A stretch of 64,000 nt of DNA from Candidatus Accumulibacter proximus (GTDB lineage: Bacteria; Pseudomonadota; Gammaproteobacteria; Burkholderiales; Rhodocyclaceae), in NCBI GenBank assembly GCA_016709675.1, contig JADJMH010000005.1, positions 186,001 through 250,000 of the forward strand, read 5' to 3'. The notes under the pieces were generated by a model that did not search any database, was not told where the DNA came from, and saw only the letters and a list, made by a program, of their open reading frames with translations. Positions 45,664 to 53,137 of this stretch are shown here, in pieces (the stretch's first letter is position 1; the number at the start of each line of letters is the position of its first letter). A program made the translations under genes and the position numbers.

Positions 45664-46067
45664 CGCAGTGGCTGTCGCGCGGCTTGCCTGTACTCGCGCA
45701 AATAGGGCAGGAGATCGAAGTACGCATTGCGCGCCTGAACCTCGAAACGGATTCGCGCCGCGCGGTCGCGTTCGCAAACCAGGACGCCATTGCGCAACAC
45801 GCGATGGATCAGGTCTGCCGGTGCACGGTTGAGCACGACCAGATCGACGTGGCGACCGATCGCTGCTTCCAGATCGGCGGCAAGGTCGATACCCAGCCCT
45901 TCCAGGGTTCTGGGGGGATCGGTGACAAGCAACACGCCAATGTCAACGTCGCTGGCCGGACCGGCGGTACCGCGCGCCTGGCTGCCGAAGAGATAAACGC
46001 ACGCCAGATCCTCACCCCGGCTGGCGAAGAACTGGCGCAGCGACTCGATCAATGCGGCTGACTGCAT
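45660..46067 (-). CDS. mntA: MntA-type nucleotidyltransferase antitoxin
   Basis: This 135-residue minimal nucleotidyltransferase carries the AMPylation motif FGSQARGTAGPASDVDIGV, with the GS and DxD residues. It neutralises HepT by adding AMP to its tyrosine. It overlaps hepT by 4 bases, with the antitoxin first. The ATG at 46067 is the only clear start. Confidence 0.9.
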   Translation of the reverse strand: MQSAALIESLRQFFASRGEDLACVYLFGSQARGTAGPASDVDIGVLLVTDPPRTLEGLGIDLAADLEAAIGRHVDLVVLNRAPADLIHRVLRNGVLVCERDRAARIRFEVQARNAYFDLLPYLREYRQAARQPLR

Positions 46068-46142
46068 GGCGTCACGATCAAGGGAACGGGTGGGAATTCA
46101 CTCGCGGGCAGTATAGGTGGCCGCAACGATCACGGTCAACCG

Positions 46143-48419
46143 TCAGGTGCGCAGATGAATCGGTTCCATCGCCTCGCCGGGCGGCAGCACGCGGCCGATG
46201 CGGGCGGTGTGCGTGTAGCCCAGGCGACGCAGCGCGGCGATGCAGTCCTCGGCGTTTGGCGCCGGTACGCTGGCGAGCAGGCCGCCGGCGGTCTGCGGGT
46301 CGAAGAGCAGCGGATAGTTCGGGTGCTGCAGAGCCTCGGGCTGGTTCTGCAATGCGCGGCGCAGCCGCACGTTTGCCGGCTGCAGCGAGCTGAGGATTCC
46401 CGCGGCCGCGGTTTCGGCCGCGCCGTCGAGCAGCGACAGTGCACCGAGGTCGATCTCGGCGTCAACTCCCGACGGACGGGTCATCTCGATCAGATGCCCG
46501 AGCAGACCAAAGCCGGTGAGGTCGGTGCACGCGGTGGCTCCGTGCGCGATCAGGCAGGGCACGGCCAGGCGGTTGGACTGCTGCATCGATGCCAGCGCGG
46601 CGTCGATCCAGCGGCCGCGCGCCTGCAGCCGGGCGTGTGCGGCGAACAGGGTACCGGTACCGATCGGCTTGGTGAGGATCAGCGCGTCGCCCGGCCGCAT
46701 GCCGCCCTTGCGCAGGACGCCGAGCAGTTCCTCGTCGATCAGGCCGTTGATCGCGAAACCCAGCGCCAGCTCGCGGCCCTCGCCGGTGTGGCCGCCGACC
46801 AGCGCGCAGCCGGCGTCGTTGAGCACCGAAACGGCGCCGGCCATCATCTGGAACACCGTGTCCTCGACCTTGTTTTCGAGGCCAGGCGGTATCGTCGCGA
46901 TCGCGGTTGCCGACTGCGGCGCGCCGCCCATGGCGAAGATGTCGCCGAGCGCGTGATTGGCGGCGATCTGGCCAAACAGCCAGGGGTCGTCGATGAAGGC
47001 GCGGAAGAAATCGACACTATGGACCAGCGCACTGCCCGGCGGTACGCGCAGCACCGCTGCGTCGTCGGGGGCGTGCAGGCCGATCAGCACGTCGTCGCGC
47101 TCGACCGGGTGAATGCTGGCCAGCGCCCGTGACAGCACCGTCGCCCCGACCTTGGCACCGCAGCCGCCGCAGCGCATGGCGATCGCCGAGATGGTCTGGG
47201 TCTGCTCGGCCTCGTCAAGCGGAATCGCTGTGGTCGCCGGGGCAGCACCTTCTGCCATCGGTGCGAGTTCGCTGAAGCGGCGCATGAAGCGGCGGTCAAT
47301 CCAGTCCTTCCAGCGCCAGACCCAGTCGCCGCGCGCAAAGAGCCAACCGCGCGAAGCGACTGCATGCCGGTCGCCGGTGCTGATCAGTGCCAGCCAGCGG
47401 CGCTGCGGGCGATAGCGCAGCAGCGGCTCGTGCAGCAGGCTTCGCCGCAGGTTCGCAGCCAGCGGCCTGGCCATGCGCACGGCGAAGACGCCGGCCTTTT
47501 CCAGCGGCCGGTCGATCAGCGAGGCGCAGTCGCCGGCAGCGAAGATCAGCGGATCGCTCTCGCTCTGCAGCGTATCGCGGACGCGGATGAAACCTTGGCC
47601 ATCAAGCGCCAGACCGGTATCGCGCAGCCACGGCGCGCCACCGGCCTGCGTCACCCAGACGATCTCGTCGGCAGCCAGCGTCTCGCCGTTGCCCGTCTGC
47701 AAGCGGCCAGCGGCGACGTCGACCACTTCGGCGTTGCGGTGGACCACCACCCGGCGCTCGGCCAGCGCGCGCTCGAAGGCGCCGCGCACCGCCGCGTTGT
47801 GCGTCGGCAGGATCTGCGTGTCGGCGGAGAAGAGGTGGAAGCGCAACTCGTCCGGATCGCGCCCGAGCGCCACCAGTTCGCCGCGCAGCCGGTACTGCAT
47901 CGCCAGCGTCAGCTCGACACCGCCGGCACCGGCGCCGACGACGGCGATCGTCGTCGTACCGGCGTGCGCCCGCACGCGTGCGAGCAGCGCCAGCCAGCGT
48001 TCGTTGAAGCGGCGGATTGGCTTCACCGGCAGCGCGTGCTCGGTGGCGCCATGGACGCGCGCGAGCTGTGGCGTCGAGCCGATGTTGATCGACAGCAGGT
48101 CGTAGGGTAGTGGCGGCCGTGTGCGGCATAGCACCTTGCGCGCGCGGCGATCGATGCCGACTACCTCGTCGCGGAAATAGCGCACGCCGGCAAACTCGGC
48201 CAGCCGCCGCAGGTCGATGTGCACCGCATCGAAATCATAGTGCCCGGCAATGTAGCCGGGCAGCATGCCGGAGTACGGCGTGTCGGTATCGGTACACACC
48301 ACGGTCAGACGCACGCCGGCCAGCGGCTGCATGGCAAACATGCGCAGCACGCCGACGTGGCTGTGACCGCCACCGATGAGGACGATGTCGCGGACGATCG
48401 GAGTGGTCGTGGCCTGCAT
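46143..48419 (-). CDS. selD: FAD oxidoreductase fused to selenophosphate synthase (SelD/SenC)
   Basis: This 758-residue fusion has an NDH-2-like flavin oxidoreductase in residues ~1-385 (VLIGGGHSHVGVLR; VVGAGAGGVELTLAMQYRL; IFAAGDCAS) and selenide, water dikinase in ~410-758. The kinase part keeps the active-site loop MRCGGCGAKVG (416-426), DDAAVLRVPPG, and GGHTGEGRELALG. It makes selenophosphate from selenide and ATP; the oxidoreductase may supply reduced selenium, a known but poorly understood fusion. In a senB/senA setting the enzyme acts as SenC, feeding selenoneine synthesis; it could also serve tRNA or selenoprotein pathways. The ATG follows the stop of a senB remnant with no gap (TGAATG). 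Confidence 0.9.
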   Translation of the reverse strand: MQATTTPIVRDIVLIGGGHSHVGVLRMFAMQPLAGVRLTVVCTDTDTPYSGMLPGYIAGHYDFDAVHIDLRRLAEFAGVRYFRDEVVGIDRRARKVLCRTRPPLPYDLLSINIGSTPQLARVHGATEHALPVKPIRRFNERWLALLARVRAHAGTTTIAVVGAGAGGVELTLAMQYRLRGELVALGRDPDELRFHLFSADTQILPTHNAAVRGAFERALAERRVVVHRNAEVVDVAAGRLQTGNGETLAADEIVWVTQAGGAPWLRDTGLALDGQGFIRVRDTLQSESDPLIFAAGDCASLIDRPLEKAGVFAVRMARPLAANLRRSLLHEPLLRYRPQRRWLALISTGDRHAVASRGWLFARGDWVWRWKDWIDRRFMRRFSELAPMAEGAAPATTAIPLDEAEQTQTISAIAMRCGGCGAKVGATVLSRALASIHPVERDDVLIGLHAPDDAAVLRVPPGSALVHSVDFFRAFIDDPWLFGQIAANHALGDIFAMGGAPQSATAIATIPPGLENKVEDTVFQMMAGAVSVLNDAGCALVGGHTGEGRELALGFAINGLIDEELLGVLRKGGMRPGDALILTKPIGTGTLFAAHARLQARGRWIDAALASMQQSNRLAVPCLIAHGATACTDLTGFGLLGHLIEMTRPSGVDAEIDLGALSLLDGAAETAAAGILSSLQPANVRLRRALQNQPEALQHPNYPLLFDPQTAGGLLASVPAPNAEDCIAALRRLGYTHTARIGRVLPPGEAMEPIHLRT

Positions 48420-48518
48420 TCAATTCGCTCCCAGCAAATCATTGACCAGCCGGTGCAGCTCGGCGCGTGCGCGCGCCGGGGTGAAGCGCTGCGCCCTTTC
48501 GCGGCACTGCACCATGCG
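48420..48518 (-). pseudogene. 3' remnant of a second senB copy
   Basis: The frame ends ARAELHRLVNDLLGAN and directly precedes selD. It matches the C-terminus of the intact SenB at 57245 (ERAELHRLVDDLLGAN) over ~31 residues, and the bases at the stop (AATTGAATGCAG versus AACTGAATGCAG) match too. The frame stays open to 48608 but upstream similarity ends. It shows that selD here once followed a senB gene. Confidence 0.8.
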
Positions 48519-48608
48519 CGACCAGACGTTCTTACGGTGAAACTCATCGCCGTTCCGCACGGTGGCAACCATGGCAGGCGCCATCACGATCAATTCTTGC
48601 CGTTTCAC

Positions 48609-49401
48609 GATTCATGATAGGGAAAGATTGAACGAATGACCATGACCATCCGCAGCGTTTGCCGGCCGGCAAACAGCAGGCCTTAATTCCCGACGTTCTT
48701 TGGTCCCAATTGAGAGCAGGCGCGATTTACGTTTCCTGAGTGTCTACGGCAGCCAGAAGACTGGCCTGGAGGCGGCGCGCCGACTGCACATCTTCGGCGA
48801 GATCAGTCCACGATGGCGTTTGTTCGGCAGCGAGACTACCGGGGACTGCCGGCAAGAGACGCCACGCGGGCCACTCGCCCCAGCGCGCGGCAAGGTCTTG
48901 CCCAGGCGCGGCTCGGCTGCGTAGTTCTACGGAGCAGCGGGTAGTTTTCCGGATTGCGGGACAGCGATTGCCCGGCTAATCTTCAGCGTGCCCAAGTTGT
49001 GGTCGGAGCCCGGGTGGTACGACGCAAGGCTTTCTCTGCGGCATCGTCCCGGTTCAGGCAGGGCGCAGATCTCTTGTCGTGGCGACGCGAGCTCTGCGAC
49101 ACCCAATGTTCGCCACTGTCCTGCAGCAGTGCTTGCGGAGCACCAGCATGAAAGTACCGAAAATCCTCCGTCGCTTGCCAATCGGGCCGGCATCAGTCAA
49201 GACCTTGCGCTCGAGTTGTGGCGCTGCGCAGCGAGAGAAGCGGAAATGTCGATCGCCGACTGCGACAGTTCGGACTGGCATCCCCCCCCGGGGCGGGGGG
49301 GTCGCGCCCCCCCCCCCCCCCCCCCGGGGGCCGGGGGGGGGGGGGGGGGGGGGGGGTTGCCCGATCTGCCACAGTCAAATACGGATTACGGTCCGGACAT
49401 C
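48609..49401. other. Non-coding or degenerate stretch with C/G homopolymer
   Basis: No credible gene is found in these ~790 bases on either strand. The frames between 48700 and 49280 are arginine-rich and lack ribosome sites. The right end includes the homopolymer tract described separately. Confidence 0.5.
49282..49356. repeat. Poly-C/poly-G tract
   Basis: The run consists of C8, G4, C, G7, a short mixed part, then C19 (49307-49325), G5, CC and G24 (49333-49356). It is nearly self-complementary and would form a very stable hairpin. It may be a real hotspot or a sequencing/assembly artefact. Confidence 0.9.
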
Positions 49402-49569
49402 ATGATCCGCGCAAGCATCCTGAAAGGCTGGTTCTATGCCGGGGCTACAGGGCTGCTGCTTTGCCTCCTGGTCGCCGGCCTGCTCGACGGACTGAACGCG
49501 TCGCACCAGCGCGAAATCGACAACTACCGAGAAATGCAGCGCACTCATCCGCTATCCTGCCAACGGTAA
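49402..49569 (+). CDS. Small membrane protein, unknown
   Basis: A 55-residue reading with one clear membrane helix (GATGLLLCLLVAGLLDGL) and a charged tail (REIDNYREMQR). No strong ribosome site is seen. It lies 68 bases before msrA. It is a plausible small membrane protein, but could also be chance. Confidence 0.4.
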   Translation: MIRASILKGWFYAGATGLLLCLLVAGLLDGLNASHQREIDNYREMQRTHPLSCQR

Positions 49570-49637
49570 GCGATCGCGCTGGAACTACCGGCCAAGCGGG
49601 TCAGTCTACCGAGAGCAAATTCATCGAAGGATCCATC

Positions 49638-50237
49638 TTGACCCTGTCCAGCAGTTTTCTGATCACCGCCTGCACTGACGGCAAGGCCGCCGTCACCGAC
49701 AGCATCGTGCTGGGCATGGGCTGTTTCTGGGGTGCCGAAAGGCGCATGGCGGCCATTGCCGGCGTGCTTGATGTCGAAAGCGGTTACGCCAACGGCGAGA
49801 TCGCTGGCACCTACGATGCGGTGCTGGCCCACGAACGGATGCTGCAATGGGGCAGGACGACCCGGCGCAACCATGCCGAAGTGGTCAAGGTCACCTTCGA
49901 TCCGGCCCGGGTCAATCTGGAAAAGGTGCTGATCCAGTTCTGGGAAAGCCACGACCCGACGCAGGGTGACCGTCAGGGTAACGACGTTGGCACTAACTAT
50001 CGCAGCGCCGTCTATACCAACAGCGATGCCCAGCAAGCCATTGCCCTGAAGACCCGCGATGCCTATCAGGCCGCGCTGACGGGCGCCGGTCACGGCAGGA
50101 TCACGACGGAAATCGCGCCGCTGGAAACGTACTTCCTGGCCGAGGAATACCACCAGGATTACCTGGCCAAGAACCCGGACGGCTACTGTGGCCTCGGTGG
50201 CACCGGCGTCAAATATCCCGCTGACGTCGCTACGTAA
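49638..50237 (+). CDS. msrA: Peptide-methionine (S)-S-oxide reductase MsrA
   Basis: This 199-residue enzyme repairs oxidised methionine. It contains the catalytic GMGCFWGAERR, GYANGEIAGTYDAVLAH and DPTQGDRQGNDVGTNYRSA motifs. The TTG at 49638 is preceded by AAGGA at 6-7 bases; the frame upstream lies in the poly-C/G region. Near the C-terminus CGLGGTGVKYP gives one possible resolving cysteine. A short signal-like FLITACTDG could mark export, but this is uncertain. Confidence 0.9.
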   Translation: MTLSSSFLITACTDGKAAVTDSIVLGMGCFWGAERRMAAIAGVLDVESGYANGEIAGTYDAVLAHERMLQWGRTTRRNHAEVVKVTFDPARVNLEKVLIQFWESHDPTQGDRQGNDVGTNYRSAVYTNSDAQQAIALKTRDAYQAALTGAGHGRITTEIAPLETYFLAEEYHQDYLAKNPDGYCGLGGTGVKYPADVAT

Positions 50238-50439
50238 GGGATACGCCAGTCTGGCCCACGATGGGGCTACGTATCGGCATTGCGCCAGGCCGGAGAGTCG
50301 TTGCGCGGCAGCAGCACGATCTCACCGGCCAGCACCGCTGGCGGCGGATTATCCTGGCACTGCGCGCCAACTCCGGCGCCGGCCGGGAACCACCGGCGGC
50401 GCCGGCGTCCGCCCGCTACCTCATCCAAGGAGAAGCAAA

Positions 50440-50919
50440 ATGCTCAGCAAGAACACGATTTGCCTCTGGTTCGACGGCAGCGCACTCGAAGCCGCACAGT
50501 TCTACGCCAAGACATTTCCGGACAGCGCGGTGGGAACGATCCATCGGGCGCCCGGCGACTATCCCTCGGGGCAGCAGGGCGATGTCCTGGTAGTCGAGTT
50601 CACCGTGATGGGCATCCCTTGTATTGGCCTGAACGGGGGGCCGGAGTTCAAGCACAGTGAGGCGTTCTCGTTCCAGGTGGCGACCGACGACCAGGCCGAA
50701 ACCGACCGCTTGTGGGACGCGATCATCAGCAACGGCGGCCAGGAAAGCGCCTGCGGCTGGTGCAAGGACAAGTGGGGCCTGTCGTGGCAGATCACCCCGC
50801 GCGCCCTTACCGCTGCGATTGCCGATCCTGATCGGGCAGCGGCCAAGCGCGCTTTCGCGGCGATGATGCAGATGGGAAAGATCGACATCGCGGCGATCGA
50901 AGCGGCCCGGCGGGGGTGA
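50440..50919 (+). CDS. VOC-family protein (PhnB/glyoxalase-like)
   Basis: This 159-residue protein has the 3-demethylubiquinone-methyltransferase-like VOC fold: CLWFDGSALEAAQFYAKTF, GIPCIGLNGGPEFKHSEA and CGWCKDKWGLSWQI. It is preceded by AAGGAG before the ATG at 50440. Its substrate is unknown. It lies 202 bases after msrA and may be separately transcribed. Confidence 0.85.
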   Translation: MLSKNTICLWFDGSALEAAQFYAKTFPDSAVGTIHRAPGDYPSGQQGDVLVVEFTVMGIPCIGLNGGPEFKHSEAFSFQVATDDQAETDRLWDAIISNGGQESACGWCKDKWGLSWQITPRALTAAIADPDRAAAKRAFAAMMQMGKIDIAAIEAARRG

Positions 50920-50979
50920 TGCTCATCGATCGCGCGCTGTAGGCGCCACAGACGGGTAAGCCGGCAGGGTCTAATCCTC

Positions 50980-51104
50980 GAACGTGCCTCGGCTGCAGGC
51001 GTAATTCCTACCTTTGTCACTCGCGCTGTCTGACCGCGTTGCATCTGTTTGACGGACTCAAGCAAGTCACGTTGGAACTTTTCGAGTTCAGAGGACATCT
51101 TCAA
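50980..51104 (-). pseudogene. Antitoxin remnant of a RelE-type pair
   Basis: From the ATG at 51104 the frame reads LEKFQRDLLESVKQMQRGQ, the N-terminus of HTH antitoxins that follow RelE-like toxins, and then loses similarity after ~30 residues. The helix-turn-helix part is missing, so it cannot bind DNA. It overlaps the toxin remnant. Confidence 0.6.
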
Positions 51105-51321
51105 CTCCTTGTTTCAGATCAGCGAGAAACGACGTAGGCAAATTGTCGAACTGTGCCTTCTTGTAGGCGATCAGCAACCAGGTCGTCCGGTCAGGGGCGA
51201 TGAAATGGATGACACGCGTACCACCGCGCTTTCCCCGTCCAGACGCAGCCCATCGAACTTTGCGGCAACCACCGCCCCCAGGAATGATGTCACCTGACTC
51301 GGGGTTCGTCTGACTCTTCAC
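51088..51321 (-). pseudogene. RelE/ParE-type toxin, N-terminally truncated
   Basis: This 77-residue frame keeps the core of the family, NPESGDIIPGGGGCRKVRW followed by GRGKRGGTRVIHF and WLLIAYKKAQFDNLP, but lacks the ~25 N-terminal residues that complete the fold. The GTG at 51321 is only the first available codon. With the antitoxin also truncated, this is a decayed toxin-antitoxin locus. Confidence 0.7.
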
Positions 51322-51521
51322 GGGTTCCCGTGCCCAATGCGGGATTGACGCCGTTTGATGAAGGCTGATCTACTCTCGTTGGCACCGTTGGATTTCTTGT
51401 CCTTCGGGCCAGCGCGGACCACAGCCGGGATTGACCGCGGTTTGCGGCGCTGCCTATACTGGCGGGCCCCGGGTCGAGTCACCGCCCTCGACCCGCTGCC
51501 TTACTTCAAACAGCCGCCGCC

Positions 51522-52064
51522 ATGTACATCACTCCAAAGCGCTGTCCGCGCTGCCGCTACGAGCGCCGGTCGACGGACACGGCACCCGATTGGCAATGCC
51601 CGTCCTGCGAGGTCGCTTACAACAAGGCCGAAGAGGCGGCTTACGTTCGGCCGGTCGTCACGCCGGTCGCCAGGCCGACCCGGCGCAGCGGTGGGATGCT
51701 GTGGTTCGTGATCGCGCTGATCCTGCTCGCTGCCGGCGGCATGTATGCCATGCAGGACAGGCAGCGTGAGCGGGGCGCCGCGACCCGTGCCGCCACCACC
51801 CAGCCGGAGGTCGTCATGTACGCCACCACCTGGTGCGGCTATTGCGCCAAGGCGCGCGCCTTCTTTGCCGAGCACGGCATCAGCTATGTTGAACTGGACA
51901 TCGAGCGCGATGCCCGCGCCGAGCAGATGAACCGCTTGCTGGGAGGAGGCGGGATCCCGACGATCCTGGTCGGCAAGGACGGGCTGGTGCACGGATTTGA
52001 CGAGCGAGCACTTTCCCGGATGCTGGGCCCCTGGATGAGAACGCCCATTGCATCGAGTCGGTGA
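51522..52064 (+). CDS. Membrane-anchored glutaredoxin with zinc ribbon
   Basis: This 180-residue protein has an N-terminal zinc ribbon (CPRC and CPSC, residues ~9-29), a membrane helix (MLWFVIALILLAAGGMYAM, ~59-77) and a glutaredoxin domain (~95-175) with the active site TTWCGYCAKAR and the GGIPTILV glutathione-binding segment. The topology places the thioredoxin fold outside the ribbon, probably in the periplasm if the ribbon is cytoplasmic. It is likely a thiol-disulfide reductase for an unknown target. Confidence 0.85.
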   Translation: MYITPKRCPRCRYERRSTDTAPDWQCPSCEVAYNKAEEAAYVRPVVTPVARPTRRSGGMLWFVIALILLAAGGMYAMQDRQRERGAATRAATTQPEVVMYATTWCGYCAKARAFFAEHGISYVELDIERDARAEQMNRLLGGGGIPTILVGKDGLVHGFDERALSRMLGPWMRTPIASSR

Positions 52065-52170
52065 ACACGACGCGCCAGCTCTTTCAGGCACACGAAAAGG
52101 CCCAAGCGGCTGGACGCATGCCGCAGGTTTCGCCGCGAGCTATCACGGACCAGCTGTGCTTTGCACAGGG

Positions 52171-52617
52171 TCACTCCTTGTAGTAGCCGACCGCACACAC
52201 CTGGTCGCCAATCCGGGTAACGAAGGCAACCTTGGTTACGGGATCGGTCTCTCCCGGGCGCGGCCACATGTAGGAAACCTCCGAGATCGATCCCTCCTGT
52301 GCCACGGCGTATATCTCGGCACCCAGGGGCTTGCCGTACTTGTCCCTGAGGCCCTTGAAGCTCCGCCCGAGCAGCGTCGGATGAGCGGTGAAGTTCCCGT
52401 CCGCACCCCCGCAGTAGGGATATAAATCACGATCCTTGAAGCCCCCTTCACCCTTGGTAAACATCACCAAGGCCCTCGCCTTGTCGGCCTTGACTGCAAG
52501 GACCACCCTTTCGAGCATGGCTCTCGCCTCGGCAGGCGATCCCGATGCCGCCGCCGTAGCCACAGCGACAAATGCGAAGAGAGTGATTGTGAACAAAGCA
52601 GCCAACTTACCGCGCAT
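52171..52617 (-). CDS. Secreted single-Cache-domain protein
   Basis: This 148-residue protein has a signal peptide (LFAFVAVATAAASG) and a small Cache fold with LVMFTKGEGGFKDRDLYPYC, LGRSFKGLRDKYGKPLGAEI and YMWPRPGETDPVTKVAFVTR. Such proteins bind small ligands in the periplasm. GGAG precedes the ATG at 52617; the longer frame to 52683 is unlikely. Confidence 0.75.
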   Translation of the reverse strand: MRGKLAALFTITLFAFVAVATAAASGSPAEARAMLERVVLAVKADKARALVMFTKGEGGFKDRDLYPYCGGADGNFTAHPTLLGRSFKGLRDKYGKPLGAEIYAVAQEGSISEVSYMWPRPGETDPVTKVAFVTRIGDQVCAVGYYKE

Positions 52618-53137
52618 CGCAAGTCTCCGTGTCAAATCATCACCCGACAAAGCAATGGCTGGCCTGTCGCGAACCATGAGCAAACCGCCTGCTTGTCACA
52701 TGTTAGCCGAAAAATCCACCAGTGTGACCGATATCATGGGATCGTTTAAACGTGACTCACGGTTACTGAACTGGCGAAGCGGCAGGCAAGTGCGATCAGG
52801 TGTACCGGTCGTCACGAAGGCACAGTGCGGCCGTACCGCGCAAGCCCCCGGACAGTCTGTCGTGACCCCATCAGACGGCATTTCGGCCCGGCAGTTCTCG
52901 CGACGGCGAAGGCAAGTCCGTGCTTTCAACCTGCACTTTCGAGATCTGCCGTTTGTCATGAGACGTCCTGAAACTGGTCCCGGCGAGGCCAAAGCCCTCA
53001 CGAGCGATTTGCGTCGTGCTACGATCGAAGATTCCCGAGCAGGGTGCTCGGGAATCTTCGCTGGTGTTTCAGCGGAACACGTCGCGGCAAGGAGGCTTGC
53101 TGGTTGATCGCATGAGTCTGGATGGAGGGCCCGAGCT
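52618..53137. other. Gap with a perfect hairpin
   Basis: These 520 bases between the Cache gene and the SulP gene contain no convincing frame. The hairpin at 53026-53060 is the only clear structure. Confidence 0.5.
53026..53060. terminator. Perfect 16-bp hairpin upstream of SulP
   Basis: Arms 53026-53041 and 53045-53060 are perfect complements with a GGG loop. There is no following T-run. It lies 77 bases before the SulP start codon, so it may be a terminator for an upstream transcript, or a structured leader. Confidence 0.5.
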
